Positions 35,282 to 44,508 are shown, counted from the stretch's first letter. The stretch is DNA of 46,192 nt from Bacteroidota bacterium (GCA_023251835.1 JAHEXZ010000042.1:1-46192); one strand, 5' to 3'. Program-made: numbers and translations. Notes: a model not told the origin generated them from the letters alone.

Positions 35282-35300
35282 TCCGAAGGACTCCTTCGGA
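35282..35300. repeat. Perfect palindrome TCCGAAGGA-C-TCCTTCGGA
   Basis: The 9-bp arms around one base form a perfect hairpin between dnaG and the TPR-kinase gene. No T tract follows. The 272-base gap 35188-35458 holds no other feature apart from a -7 promoter box at 35397. Confidence 0.65.
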
Positions 35301-35396
35301 GGGCACTATCCGAAACATGTGCAATGGCATCCACTGTATTTTTTTGAATAAAATTTGACAGACCCCACTTCTTCTTTCTTTTAATTCTAATTATGC

Positions 35397-35404
35397 TATA
35401 TTTG
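35397..35404 (+). promoter_or_regulatory. -7 promoter element of the TPR-histidine-kinase gene
   Basis: TATATTTG matches TAnnTTTG exactly, 55 bases before the ATG at 35459. The -33 box is weak (CTTTC at about 35374). Confidence 0.55.
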
Positions 35405-35458
35405 TTATATAAAACTTCTTAACGGCCAGTAACGGTTCCGTTTTCATTTTTTCATCCG

Positions 35459-37633
35459 ATGATTAAAAGAATGGTTAATTGCGTTAATACCAGAAATTTA
35501 AAAATCAGTACTTTTTTTATTTTTCTGCTTATTAATTATTTCTCTTTTTCGCAGAAAAATAATATAGATTCTCTTCGCCAACTTTTACAAAATAATCAGC
35601 AAGATACTAACAAGGTAATCCATTCATATAAATTATCCTGGGAATATATACGTAAGGGGTTTTATGATTCTGCCATGTATTATGGTAATTCCGCATTACA
35701 ACTGGCCGAAAAGCTAAACTTTAAAAAAGGAATTGTTGGTGCTTATGGAAATATGGGTAATGCTTTTTATGAACAGGGTAACTATCCACAAGCACTTGAT
35801 AATTATTTTAAAGCGCTTAAAGTTGCCGAAGAAACGGATGACCAAAAAAATATTGTACGATGGATGGGAAATATAAGCGTTGTATATACCCGCATGGGCG
35901 ATTATATCAAAGCCATTGATTACAATTTCCGTATATTATCAATTTCCGAAAAATTAAACGACAAAAAAATTATCGCTTCTACCTATAACAATATTGGTAT
36001 TATCTACAAGTTCAAAGGCAATTACAAAAGAGCGCTTGATTATTTTTCAAAAGCCCTGGAGGAATCAGAAGATATACAGGACAAATACCTTATCGCCAAC
36101 AACCTCGGAAACATTGGCATTATTCACGACAACCTCCATGAATATGACATCGCCCTCAATTATTTTTTTAAAGTATTAAAAATTGCAGAGCAGCTTGATG
36201 AAAAAAAAATTATTGCCAGTACGTTCGATAATATTGGTAATATATATAGTGCGCAGAAAAAATACGAGCAGGCACTCAGCTATTATCTTAAGGCCCTGAA
36301 ATTGGATGAAGAATTGAAAAATAAAAATGGTATTGCCATAAAGCTCGGAAATATTGGTTCTTTATATATTTCTACAAAACAATACGACAAGGCCGAAAAG
36401 TATTTGCTGCAATCTTTGAATATTGCCGAAGAAATACAAAACCTGAGCGATATAAAAGCCGCTAAAGAATACCTTGCCGAGTTATATACGCAAAAAGGAG
36501 ATTATGAAAAAGCACTTGAATATTATAAAGGTCACGTAGTTGCCAAAGACTCTATTTTTGATGAACAAAAAAATGAGGAAATCCTCCAAAAAGAAATGAG
36601 TTACGAGTTTAGCAAAAAAGAGCTGGCCGCAAGGGCAGAAAATGATAGGCTTATTTTGCAACAGGAAACAGAAAAGAAAAAGCAGCAGATTATTTTTTGG
36701 TTTGTAATTGGTGGGTTGCTATTATCGCTGATATTTGCTGCATTTATTTTCCGTTCGTTGCGGATTACCGAAAAGCAGAAAAAGGTTATTGAAAGCCAGA
36801 AGGAAAAAGTGGAATTGCAGAACGTTGAAATAAAAAAACAAAAGAAACTAGTAGATGAAAAAAACGAAATTATTGAAAATAAAAATAAAGAATTGAACCA
36901 GCAGAATAAAAAAATTACAAGCCAACGTGATAAGTTGGCTGAAAATTTGAAATATACTGAAAAACTGCAGGAAACATTAAAAAACGATCTTTCGCATTAT
37001 ATGTTAATCTCATTGCGAAAGCTAATGAATCCTCATTTTATTTTTAATTCTTTAAATTCTATTCAAAGTTTTATTCTACAAAATGATAAGCTGAAAGCAA
37101 GTCTTTATCTGTCAAAATTTGCCGGGCTGGTTCGTAAAGTATTGGAACAATCACAAATGGAATACATTTCACTCAGCGAAGAACTTGATACTCTTGCTAT
37201 ATATATTGAACTGGAATCGCAGCGTTTTGTGGGCAAGTTTACATCTTCCATAGATATTGATCCCGATATTAAAACAGAACGTTACCAGGTTCCGCCACTC
37301 ATCTTTCAACCCTTTGTTGAAAATGCCATCTGGCATGGTCTTATGCAAAAAGAAGGGGAAGGGAAAGTGTCTGTTTCTATTAAGCTATCTAATAACTCTA
37401 TGCGCTGTGCAGTTGAAGATAATGGCATTGGAAGAAAATCTTCCCTGGAAATTAATAAAAAGAAAGAAGAAAGAGAGTCGTTTGGAATAAAAGCAACAAA
37501 CCAACGATTAAAAATCATGAATTCATTAAATAATCTTGATTTGGTAGTCTCTTATTTCGATTTGCAGGATAACGATGGAAAAGTACTTGGAACAAGAGTT
37601 GAATTCTTTTTACCTTGCTTACACTCTTCATAA
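35459..37633 (+). CDS. TPR-containing LytS-type sensor histidine kinase
   Basis: The product is 724 residues: signal/anchor (about 12-31), then six or seven TPR motifs (about 40-370; repeated forms YGNMGNAFYEQGNYPQALDN, YNNIGIIYKFKGNYKRALDY, LGNIGSLYISTKQYDKAEKY), a membrane helix (about 416-438, IIFWFVIGGLLLSLIFAAFI), a long coiled coil (about 440-510), and a LytS/YehU-type kinase. The H-box is MNPHFIFNSLNSIQSFI, and the ATP site has FQPFVENAIWHGL and VEDNGIGRKSS. It should phosphorylate the LytTR regulator encoded 22 bases downstream. In this family the TPR domain lies outside the membrane and is thought to recognise an envelope or peptide signal; its ligand is unknown. Confidence 0.93.
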   Translation: MIKRMVNCVNTRNLKISTFFIFLLINYFSFSQKNNIDSLRQLLQNNQQDTNKVIHSYKLSWEYIRKGFYDSAMYYGNSALQLAEKLNFKKGIVGAYGNMGNAFYEQGNYPQALDNYFKALKVAEETDDQKNIVRWMGNISVVYTRMGDYIKAIDYNFRILSISEKLNDKKIIASTYNNIGIIYKFKGNYKRALDYFSKALEESEDIQDKYLIANNLGNIGIIHDNLHEYDIALNYFFKVLKIAEQLDEKKIIASTFDNIGNIYSAQKKYEQALSYYLKALKLDEELKNKNGIAIKLGNIGSLYISTKQYDKAEKYLLQSLNIAEEIQNLSDIKAAKEYLAELYTQKGDYEKALEYYKGHVVAKDSIFDEQKNEEILQKEMSYEFSKKELAARAENDRLILQQETEKKKQQIIFWFVIGGLLLSLIFAAFIFRSLRITEKQKKVIESQKEKVELQNVEIKKQKKLVDEKNEIIENKNKELNQQNKKITSQRDKLAENLKYTEKLQETLKNDLSHYMLISLRKLMNPHFIFNSLNSIQSFILQNDKLKASLYLSKFAGLVRKVLEQSQMEYISLSEELDTLAIYIELESQRFVGKFTSSIDIDPDIKTERYQVPPLIFQPFVENAIWHGLMQKEGEGKVSVSIKLSNNSMRCAVEDNGIGRKSSLEINKKKEERESFGIKATNQRLKIMNSLNNLDLVVSYFDLQDNDGKVLGTRVEFFLPCLHSS

Positions 37634-37655
37634 AACAAACTACATTATCTTAACC

Positions 37656-38402
37656 ATGCTAAAAGCCGTAATAATTGATGATGAAAAAAATGCTGTAACA
37701 GCTATGGAAATAGCTATAAAAGAGTATTGCCCTGAAGTTGAAATAATAGGTACCGCATTCTCCGCAAAAGATGGTATCAAAGAAATTCAAAATAAAAATC
37801 CCGATATTGTATTTGTAGATATAGAAATGCCTCAAATGACCGGCCTTGAAATGATAGAACAGTTTGGAAGCCGGAAATTTGAGGTAATATTTGTGACAGC
37901 CTATAACCAGTTTGCAATTAAAGCTTTTAAAGTTAATGCCCTGGACTACCTGTTAAAACCAATAAATATTGTGGAGCTGATAAATGCAATAAAAAAAATA
38001 GCAAACAGAATAGAAGAGAAACAAGCCACTTCACAAGCACAGGGTGAAAAATTAAAAATGGCACTTGCCGGAAAACTCACATTACCAACAGCTACAGGTT
38101 CGGAATACATAAATATTAGAGATATACTAAGAATTGAAGCTGATGGCAGCTATTCAAAAGTTTATTGTGTGGATAATAAAATGAAGCTTGTAACAAAAAA
38201 TTTAAAATCTCTTGAGCTATCTTTAGAAGGTGAAAGTTTTTTCAGATGCCACAATTCACACTTTATAAATTTACAATACATAAAAAAATATACCCCGACA
38301 AAAGATAAAGGCTTTATTGAAATGACTGATAACAGTATCATTCCTGTTGCCAGAAGTGTGAAAATTGAGCTGGCCGAATTAATTAAAAAGTATGCAAAGT
38401 AG
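37656..38402 (+). CDS. LytTR family response regulator
   Basis: The product is 248 residues from ATG 37656 (MLKAVIIDDEKNAV), 22 bases after the kinase stop. The receiver domain (about 1-120) has the acidic pair D8-D9, the phospho-accepting D55 (IVFVDIEMPQMTG), and conserved switch residues TAYNQFAIKAFKVNALDYLLKP. The LytTR DNA-binding domain (about 145-245) shows INIRDILRIEADGSYSKVY and FFRCHNSHFINLQYI. It is the clear partner of the TPR-kinase. The large T9SS-exported protein at 38573 lies downstream and is a candidate target, but I saw no pair of LytTR direct repeats in its upstream region that I can defend. Confidence 0.94.
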   Translation: MLKAVIIDDEKNAVTAMEIAIKEYCPEVEIIGTAFSAKDGIKEIQNKNPDIVFVDIEMPQMTGLEMIEQFGSRKFEVIFVTAYNQFAIKAFKVNALDYLLKPINIVELINAIKKIANRIEEKQATSQAQGEKLKMALAGKLTLPTATGSEYINIRDILRIEADGSYSKVYCVDNKMKLVTKNLKSLELSLEGESFFRCHNSHFINLQYIKKYTPTKDKGFIEMTDNSIIPVARSVKIELAELIKKYAK

Positions 38403-38572
38403 GCTTAGGCAAATACTAATTTGTAGCGAAATCCGCAGACTATAAAACCAAAAACGCATTGTGTGAAATAAAGTTCTAAATTACCTTTTTATTTTTTAAG
38501 TTTGTGTTAAATAGATATAAACTAAAATAGAATCCGTTATAAATTAAAACCAACAATAAATAAGAGAAAAAC

Positions 38573-40819
38573 ATGGAAACAAACAGCTACTATTTAAATA
38601 ATGGCAACAAAGCAACAAAAACATTATCAATCTTAAAGAAGATAATGATGGTTGCTATTATAGTGATATACTCAAATCACAAATTGTTTGCACAGGCTCC
38701 TCCCGCCCCGGGTGCAACTGCTGCTACCAACTATACGTGTACATCCTTTAATGCAAATTGGGATCCGGTTTCAGGTGCAGTAAATTATTTTATTGATGTT
38801 TCCACAGATGTTTCATTCAGCACCAACTTCATTTATAATAATTTAAATGTTGGTAATGTGCTAACCTATAATATTACGGGGTTAACTATTGGCATTGACT
38901 ATTATTACCGCGTACGTGTATACGATGGTAATAATACGAGTTCAAATTCCAATACTATTTCAGCAAACACCGGGATATTGAATGCGACAAATGCGTTGGC
39001 TGCTTCAAATATCCTCTGTACTTCTTTTGATGCCAACTGGGGAGTTGTAACCGGAGCTATCCAATATTTTCTGGATGTATCTTTGAGTGCATCATTCACT
39101 AATTTTGTAACTGGTTATAATAATTTAAATGTAGCCAATGTAACTACATTCAACGTAACAGGTTTAACGACCAACACTACTTATTATTACCGGCTTCGCA
39201 CTGATAATGGCTGTACTACAAGTTTAAATTCCAATACCATAACGGTGGGTACTTCAGATCCTACACTGAGCAGTAGCTTAACTCCTTCTGCAATATGCAG
39301 TGGAGCTCCTTTTAATTATACTCCAACAAGCGCAACATCCGGAGCCACATTTGCATGGTCAAGATCTGCTGTTGCCGGTATCAGCAATACCGCAGGATTG
39401 GGAACAGGCGACCCCAATGAAACGCTTATTAATACAACAGTAAGTCCTGTTAATGTAACGTATATATATACTGTTACGGCAAATGGATGTACAAATGCAA
39501 CAACCTATAGCGTTGTTGTTCCTGTAAATCCAATACCAACATTAACAAGTAGTTTAACACCATCAGCCATTTTCACCGATCATGTTTTTAATTATACACC
39601 AACAAGCGCAACTGCGGGAACAGCCTTTTCCTGGACAAGAGCTACTGTTACTGGCATCAGCAACGTGGCAGCAACCGGGGCGGGGGATCCCAGTGAAGCT
39701 CTTTTTAATATAACAAACAGCCCTGTTAATGTTACGTATGAGTACACATTAAGCGCTAATGGCTGCACTAATTCCACAAGCTATAGTGTTATTGTAACTG
39801 TAAATACACCTGCTGTATGGCCTGGTGATGCAAATAATGATTCGCTTGTAAACAATGTTGACTTGTTATCTATCGGTTTGCATTATTCAGAAACTGGTAC
39901 TCCGCGAGCTAACATAGACAATACATGGCAGGCAAACATAGCAACCAACTGGGGTACATTACAAACCAATGGTCAGGATGTAAAACATGCAGATTGTAAT
40001 GGAGATGGCACAGTTGATAGCAATGATACACTGGCTATCAACCTGAATTTTAATCTAACACATACCATTGCTCCTCCAGCTGTTTACAGTCAGGAAAGGG
40101 CAACGTCCGATATGTATTTTGTTATCAATAACAGTGCTTATAATGCCGGAGATTGGGTATATGTAGAATTATGGCTGGGTTCACAAACAACACCTATAAG
40201 TGATTTTTATGGAATCGCTTTTAATATTAACTATGAAGCATCGCTGGTACAAACTGGAACAGAGGCAATAACCTATGGAAACAGCTGGCTGGGAACACCA
40301 GGAACGGATGTATTAACAATTACTAAAGCAGATGCATTGGCAAATACTGCCTATGGGGCTGTTACCCGAATAGACCATACAGGGAAAAGTGGATATGGTA
40401 AAATCGCTGACTTCAAATTTCAGGTAAAAAATGCGCTTACAGCAGAAGACACTATGCATTTCAGTATCTCCAACTATATGGCTATTGATTCTGCCGGAAC
40501 TGCACAGACACTCAGCACCGGAACAGACTCTATTTCAGTAAGCCCATTAGGAACAGGTATCAGAACCTCAATGGATGCATTAACAATAAGTATTGCACCA
40601 AATCCATTTACGTCAACAACTACAATTACAATGAATTCCGAAATTAAAAATTCAACAGTAAAAATTGTCGATGTACTCGGTAAAGAAGTTAAAACTATTA
40701 GTTTTTCAGGAAAAAAGCTGGTATTAGAAAAAGGGGAATTGCATACCGGTATTTATTCTGTAAAGATTATTTCAGAACAAAAAACAATAATTGCTAATGA
40801 AAAAATAATCATTCAATAG
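38573..40819 (+). CDS. T9SS-exported protein with Fn3-like repeats, dockerin-like and cohesin-like parts
   Basis: The product is 748 residues. After an N-terminal signal region (about 22-42) there are two tandem Fn3-like domains (about 50-142 and 143-230; CTSFNANWDPVSGAVNYFID and CTSFDANWGVVTGAIQYFLD), two related PKD-like domains (about 230-320 and 322-412; SSLTPSAICSGAPFNYTPTS, SSLTPSAIFTDHVFNYTPTS), a dockerin-like calcium-binding region (GDANNDSLVNNVDLLSIG at about 417; CNGDGTVDSNDTLAINLNF at about 474), a cohesin-like beta-sandwich (about 504-660; GDWVYVELWLG, GYGKIADFKFQV), and the type IX sorting domain (from about 672; APNPFTSTTTI, LGKEVKTI, LHTGIYSVKI). It is secreted and probably attached to the cell surface, as an adhesin or matrix protein. 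The two-component pair just upstream could regulate it. Confidence 0.9.
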   Translation: METNSYYLNNGNKATKTLSILKKIMMVAIIVIYSNHKLFAQAPPAPGATAATNYTCTSFNANWDPVSGAVNYFIDVSTDVSFSTNFIYNNLNVGNVLTYNITGLTIGIDYYYRVRVYDGNNTSSNSNTISANTGILNATNALAASNILCTSFDANWGVVTGAIQYFLDVSLSASFTNFVTGYNNLNVANVTTFNVTGLTTNTTYYYRLRTDNGCTTSLNSNTITVGTSDPTLSSSLTPSAICSGAPFNYTPTSATSGATFAWSRSAVAGISNTAGLGTGDPNETLINTTVSPVNVTYIYTVTANGCTNATTYSVVVPVNPIPTLTSSLTPSAIFTDHVFNYTPTSATAGTAFSWTRATVTGISNVAATGAGDPSEALFNITNSPVNVTYEYTLSANGCTNSTSYSVIVTVNTPAVWPGDANNDSLVNNVDLLSIGLHYSETGTPRANIDNTWQANIATNWGTLQTNGQDVKHADCNGDGTVDSNDTLAINLNFNLTHTIAPPAVYSQERATSDMYFVINNSAYNAGDWVYVELWLGSQTTPISDFYGIAFNINYEASLVQTGTEAITYGNSWLGTPGTDVLTITKADALANTAYGAVTRIDHTGKSGYGKIADFKFQVKNALTAEDTMHFSISNYMAIDSAGTAQTLSTGTDSISVSPLGTGIRTSMDALTISIAPNPFTSTTTITMNSEIKNSTVKIVDVLGKEVKTISFSGKKLVLEKGELHTGIYSVKIISEQKTIIANEKIIIQ

Positions 40820-40856
40820 CAATATGCTGATTCTGGTGCCGTGTTGGTTTTGACTG

Positions 40857-40880
40857 TTCCGGCCGGCATCGGAATTTTTT
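40857..40880 (+). terminator. Rho-independent terminator after the T9SS protein gene
   Basis: TTCCG (40857-40861) pairs with CGGAA (40870-40874), followed by six T. The stem is short, so the second, stronger hairpin at 40896-40930 may do most of the work. Confidence 0.5.
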
Positions 40881-40895
40881 CGATTACTACAAATG

Positions 40896-40930
40896 CAAAA
40901 GCCCCGAATTTACTGATTTCAGGGCTTTTG
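40896..40930. terminator. Bidirectional terminator between convergent genes
   Basis: CAAAAGCCC (40896-40904) pairs with GGGCTTTTG (40922-40930). The A and T tracts lie inside the stem on both sides, so it can stop transcription from the T9SS gene (+) and from typA (-), which converge here. Confidence 0.75.
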
Positions 40931-40950
40931 TATTTACCACTCAATACTAT

Positions 40951-42759
40951 CTAAGACACCAATTTTTTCTCCTGACGTTTGCGTTCATTCTCATCTAACA
41001 ATACTTTACGCAAACGTATTGATTTTGGGGTTATTTCAACGTACTCATCCCACTGAATATACTCCATTGCTTCTTCTAAAGAAAATGTAATTTTTGGTGC
41101 TATACGCATCTTTTCATCACTGCCAGAAGCACGCATATTGGTCAATTTTTTTTCTTTGGTTATATTGACAACTATATCATCCTGACGGTTATTCTCACCA
41201 ATCACCTGGCCTGTATATACTGGGTCGCCTGCTTCAACAAAAAATTTACCCCTATCCTGCAATTTATCTATGGAATATGCAATAGCTGTTCCCTGTTCCC
41301 CAGAGATCAATACACCATTGATTCGGCTTGGAATTGGACCTTTCCAGGGTTCAAATGCTTTAAACCGATGTGCCATAACAGCTTCTCCCGCTGTGGCTGT
41401 TAGTATATTATTACGCAGGCCAATAATTCCACGTGACGGAATCTCAAATTCAATATGAATCAAATCACCTTTTGGTTCCATCACTTTTAAATCGCCTTTG
41501 CGTTGCGTTACGTATTCAATAACTTTTCCTGATACAGCCTCTGGTACATCTACAGTAAGGTATTCAACCGGTTCGCATTTCACACCATCAATCTCTTTGA
41601 TAATTACCTGTGGCTGCCCAACCTGCAATTCATATCCTTCACGTCTCATTGTTTCTATTAATACTGATAAATGCAATATACCACGTCCATAAACAAGGTA
41701 TGAGTCAGCAGAGTTAGTTTCTTCTACCCGTAATGCAAGATTTTTTTCCAGCTCTTTGAACAAGCGGTCGCGCAAATGGCGGGAAGTAACAAATTTGCCT
41801 TCTTTACCAAAAAATGGAGAGTTGTTAATGGTAAACAACATATTCATAGTTGGTTCATCAATGGCAATAGGAGTAAGGCCTTCAGGATTTTCAAAATCTG
41901 CAATGGTATCACCTATCTCAAAACCTTCAATACCGGTAACTGCAACAATATCACCCGCCTTTACTTCTGTAGCCTTTTGTTTGCCTAAGCCTTCAAACGT
42001 AAACAACTCTTTAATACGTGATTTTACAACAGAACCATCCCGTTTCGCTAATGAAACTGGCATATTTTCTCTGATAGTTCCTCTGAATAAACGACCTACG
42101 GCAATACGTCCAACAAATGAAGAGTAATCCAATGAGGTAATTTGCATTTGCAAGGTGCCTTCATTTTCTGGTGCATTAGGGAAATAATCAATTATTTGGT
42201 CTAACAGGTAAGTAATGTCAGATGTCGGGGTTTTCCAATCAGACCCCATCCAACCTTGCTTTGAAGAACCGTACACGGTTCTGAAATTCAGTTGCTCTTC
42301 AGTAGCATCCAGGTTAAAGAACAAATCAAATACCTGATCGTGCACTTCATCCGGGCGGCAGTTGGGTTTATCTACTTTATTGATAATTAAAATAACTGTT
42401 TTGCCCTGCGTCAAGGCCTTTTGAGTCACAAAACGAGTTTGAGGCATAGGCCCTTCAAATGCATCTACCAGCAAGACAACACCATCTGCCATGTTCAATA
42501 CACGTTCAACTTCACCTCCAAAGTCGGAGTGGCCGGGAGTATCAATAATATTGATTTTAGTTCCTTTATAACGTACAGAAACATTTTTTGCAAGAATGGT
42601 GATTCCACGTTCTCGTTCCAGGTCATTATTATCTAAGATTAATTCTCCTGAGTTTTCATTTTCACGAAACAGCTTTCCTGTATGTAAAATTTTATCAACT
42701 AAAGTTGTTTTACCATGGTCAACGTGAGCTATAATGGCTATATTTCTGATGTTTTGCAT
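40951..42759 (-). CDS. typA: TypA/BipA ribosome-associated translational GTPase
   Basis: The product is 602 residues, the normal size. It opens [20 protein letters not shown] (P-loop about 12-19), then [14 protein letters not shown] (switch I), [12 protein letters not shown] (G3) and [14 protein letters not shown] (G4). The C-terminal BipA-specific domain contains [19 protein letters not shown] and [20 protein letters not shown], typical of the family. BipA is a ribosome-binding GTPase linked to stress and low-temperature growth and to 50S assembly. It lies convergent to the T9SS protein gene, with a -7 box at 42801-42808. Confidence 0.97.
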   Translation of the reverse strand: MQNIRNIAIIAHVDHGKTTLVDKILHTGKLFRENENSGELILDNNDLERERGITILAKNVSVRYKGTKINIIDTPGHSDFGGEVERVLNMADGVVLLVDAFEGPMPQTRFVTQKALTQGKTVILIINKVDKPNCRPDEVHDQVFDLFFNLDATEEQLNFRTVYGSSKQGWMGSDWKTPTSDITYLLDQIIDYFPNAPENEGTLQMQITSLDYSSFVGRIAVGRLFRGTIRENMPVSLAKRDGSVVKSRIKELFTFEGLGKQKATEVKAGDIVAVTGIEGFEIGDTIADFENPEGLTPIAIDEPTMNMLFTINNSPFFGKEGKFVTSRHLRDRLFKELEKNLALRVEETNSADSYLVYGRGILHLSVLIETMRREGYELQVGQPQVIIKEIDGVKCEPVEYLTVDVPEAVSGKVIEYVTQRKGDLKVMEPKGDLIHIEFEIPSRGIIGLRNNILTATAGEAVMAHRFKAFEPWKGPIPSRINGVLISGEQGTAIAYSIDKLQDRGKFFVEAGDPVYTGQVIGENNRQDDIVVNITKEKKLTNMRASGSDEKMRIAPKITFSLEEAMEYIQWDEYVEITPKSIRLRKVLLDENERKRQEKKLVS

Positions 42760-42800
42760 TTAATTGTTTAAAATAAAGTGTTTGCCCTAAAAAGCGGGTG

Positions 42801-42808
42801 CAAAAGTA
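42801..42808 (-). promoter_or_regulatory. -7 promoter element of typA
   Basis: On the minus strand it reads TACTTTTG, an exact TAnnTTTG match, 41 bases before the ATG. A -33 box is not clear. Confidence 0.5.
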
Positions 42809-42850
42809 GTTAATTTATTGGAATTTGTAGCATTACATTATTTAAATAAC

Positions 42851-43246
42851 CACGGCTTTCTTATAAAAATTACCAACGATAAGATGTTGATTTAAAGAAT
42901 GTTATTAAAGTAATTGAGATGCTTTAGCATATTAGTTTTGTTTTGAACCCAAAAACTATACATAGCATGAGCACCTCAATTACAGCACAATGTACAACTT
43001 TTTACGAACAAATAAAGCAATGCAAAGAATTAGATTTGCGAGATGAACGAGGGGAAAAACATCCATTAGCTATTATATTAATAGGATTTATGATAGCATT
43101 ATTGCGCACCTGTAGAACTGTGCTCCTGAATTTATTGTACCAATTAAAACCTAAAAAAATGAAGGCTAAAATAGAAGAGTTTGCTGATAATTTTCAAATA
43201 TTATTACAATGGCTCACGCAAATCAATTTTTTATAAGAAAACCGTG
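42851..43246 (+). mobile_element. Decayed ISAs1-like insertion sequence
   Basis: Imperfect terminal repeats CACGGCTTTCTTATAAAAATT (left, 42851-42871) and the reverse complement of 43225-43246 (CACGGTTTTCTTATAAA, then AAATT) frame a 396-base remnant. It contains only an N-terminal transposase fragment, so the element is an internally deleted derivative. No certain target-site duplication was found. Confidence 0.6.
42967..43236 (+). pseudogene. Truncated ISAs1-family transposase (N-terminal fragment)
   Basis: The frame is open for 89 residues from ATG 42967. FYEQIKQCKELDLRDERGEK, then HPLAIILIGFMIALL, matches the DDE_Tnp_1-associated N-terminal domain of ISAs1 transposases (D-x-R, then H-P-L). 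The full protein has about 350-400 residues, but here the frame runs into the terminal repeat (ends LTQINFL) with no catalytic DDE domain, so no active transposase is possible. It presumably derives from deletion of the central part of an IS. Confidence 0.75.
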
Positions 43247-43288
43247 CTTTATATTCGATGGGAGAACTTAGGCCATTTATTTTATTTA

Positions 43289-43562
43289 CTGATGTTACGC
43301 AAAATTTATATCTAATTCAGAATATCTCGATATTTCCACCTGTCATTTCGAACGCAGTGAGAAATCTTGTCAATCAATTGCAAAGATTTCTCTTCCTGCT
43401 TTCAGCAGGATTCGAAATGACAATGGTAGTGATTATGAATTATTTAAAGCAGTCATTTTTATTGTCTTTTTGAGAAAATTACCCTTCTCTCTTTCAATTC
43501 TCTTGTCCATTACAAGTATAAAAGTCTATCATTTTTAAATCTTTTTCTTTGCGTAACATCAG
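43289..43562. mobile_element. 274-bp MITE with 15-bp terminal inverted repeats
   Basis: CTGATGTTACGCAAA (43289-43303) and its exact inverse TTTGCGTAACATCAG (43548-43562) are the ends. Both are flanked by the direct repeat TTATTTA (43282-43288 and 43563-43569), a 7-bp target-site duplication, although it is AT-rich. There is no coding sequence for a transposase. A separate palindromic repeat is nested inside (43341-43422). A 1-mismatch copy of the end occurs at 29319-29333. Confidence 0.75.
43341..43422. repeat. Dispersed palindromic repeat nested in the MITE
   Basis: TGTCATTTCGAA (43341-43352) pairs exactly with TTCGAAATGACA (43411-43422). Inside are GAGAAATCTT/AAGATTTCTC (43359-43368, 43383-43392) and the small hairpin CCTGC-TTTCA-GCAGG. 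The outer arm is a signature of a short palindromic repeat found between genes in many bacterial genomes. Confidence 0.8.
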
Positions 43563-43731
43563 TTATTTATATTGTGTAGTATTGTATCAAGGTAAATAGT
43601 AGGGGTCTATATCCATTTCATGTTCACCCCAGGTTAAGAGTCCTGCTTTTTTATAAACTTTTACCTTTTTGAATAGTTCAATATTTTGAAACTTTTTTAT
43701 CGTAATAGTTCGGTAGTTTTTTAATTTTTTT

Positions 43732-43820
43732 GGCTAAAGCCCCATTGTTATTGATGTTTTAGTAGCCCCGACCTTAGGGTCGGGGCAAATGTAAAACCCC
43801 TATTATCAAGGGCTTCAGCC
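43732..43820. repeat. REP-like palindrome with outer GGCTAAAGCCC arms
   Basis: GGCTAAAGCCC (43732-43742) pairs with GGGCTTCAGCC (43810-43820) with one mismatch. It encloses a perfect GCCCCGACC/GGTCGGGGC hairpin (43765-43773, 43778-43786). Such nested palindromes are common dispersed elements in Bacteroidota. Confidence 0.75.
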
Positions 43821-44215
43821 CAACCGAACAAAATATTACCGAAGTATTGTTATCGAAGGGTGTGAAGATGAAAATAAAATTTTTTTAAAGTCGTGTATTT
43901 TTTTTCTTCCACTTTCAAAAATAAGTTCCAATTTATAATCGCCCAAATAAGTAACCTTTGTAAGTGCCATTATTTAATTATTTTTGTAATTCTTCTTAAT
44001 TTTATTCTGGTTTTCCCCATGACTGCCATAATATGCGTGTATATATACTGGCAAATGTTCATTTGCATAAAAAAACACCTCAACCCCTTTGTATTCAAAT
44101 AATTTAGGACTCGTATTATATTGTAGGTTATTTTTCTCAGTTCAAATTTATGAAAAAATGTTTTGCTTCTATATCATGGAATGAGTGTAGGAAAAAAATC
44201 CGTTTTGATAGGTAT

Positions 44216-44290
44216 CCTTCGACTGGCTTCGGCTAGCTCAGCCACCATTGCTCAGGGTACGGATGCAGTTCGTTGAGCGGAGCCGAAACG
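44216..44290. repeat. REP-like palindrome TTCGGCT-GCTCA / TGAGC-AGCCGAA
   Basis: TTCGGCT-A-GCTCA (44228-44240) pairs with TGAGC-GG-AGCCGAA (44274-44287). It is GC-richer than its flanks and immediately precedes the HigA-like remnant. Confidence 0.65.
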
Positions 44291-44330
44291 AACGGTAAGG
44301 AAATTTGTCGTACACCTCATAGAACGAGTT

Positions 44331-44480
44331 ATGAAAGCAAAAGACCTTGAACCATTAATAGGCACAAAAGGTCACGTTTCATCAATACTTTCCGGAAGAC
44401 GTGAAATAACTTTAAAAATGACACAGAGGTTAAGGACTTTTTTTCATTTGCCGGCAGAACTATTTTTGCGAAGTGCGTAG
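44331..44480 (+). pseudogene. Remnant of a HigA-type antitoxin (helix-turn-helix)
   Basis: A 49-codon frame, too short for a normal gene search, encodes MKAKDLEPLIGTKGHVSSIL and then SGRREITLKM, followed by LRTFFHLPAELFL. This is the recognisable DNA-binding and C-terminal part of HigA-type antitoxins (K-x-K-D-L-x-P-x-I-G, then V-x-x-I-L-x-G-x-R). HigA proteins are about 90-110 residues or more, so the N-terminal half is missing; the open frame reaches back to 44277, where a palindromic repeat begins. No HigB toxin gene is next to it. It is most likely a decayed antitoxin. Confidence 0.65.
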
Positions 44481-44508
44481 TTTTTCAAATGAGGCCGGAG
44501 ACCTTGTT

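Larger units (their letters stand above)
43570..44330. other. Intergenic stretch with REP-like palindromes and no supported gene
   Basis: Apart from the two palindromic repeats listed separately (43732-43820 and 44216-44290) I see no gene. A plus-strand ORF of 69 codons at 43893-44102 lacks an RBS and is rich in Phe, Ile and Cys, so it looks accidental. Confidence 0.5.

Noticed and set aside
41756-42127. 123-codon plus-strand ORF opposite typA
   Set aside because: Shadow; the minus strand encodes conserved TypA sequence.
43258-43473. 71-codon plus-strand ORF
   Set aside because: It is a translation of the MITE and its nested palindrome (VISNAVRNL... is the repeat) with no RBS.
43893-44102. 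69-codon plus-strand ORF
   Set aside because: Hydrophobic, biased composition without RBS or family; could be a small membrane protein, but unsupported.
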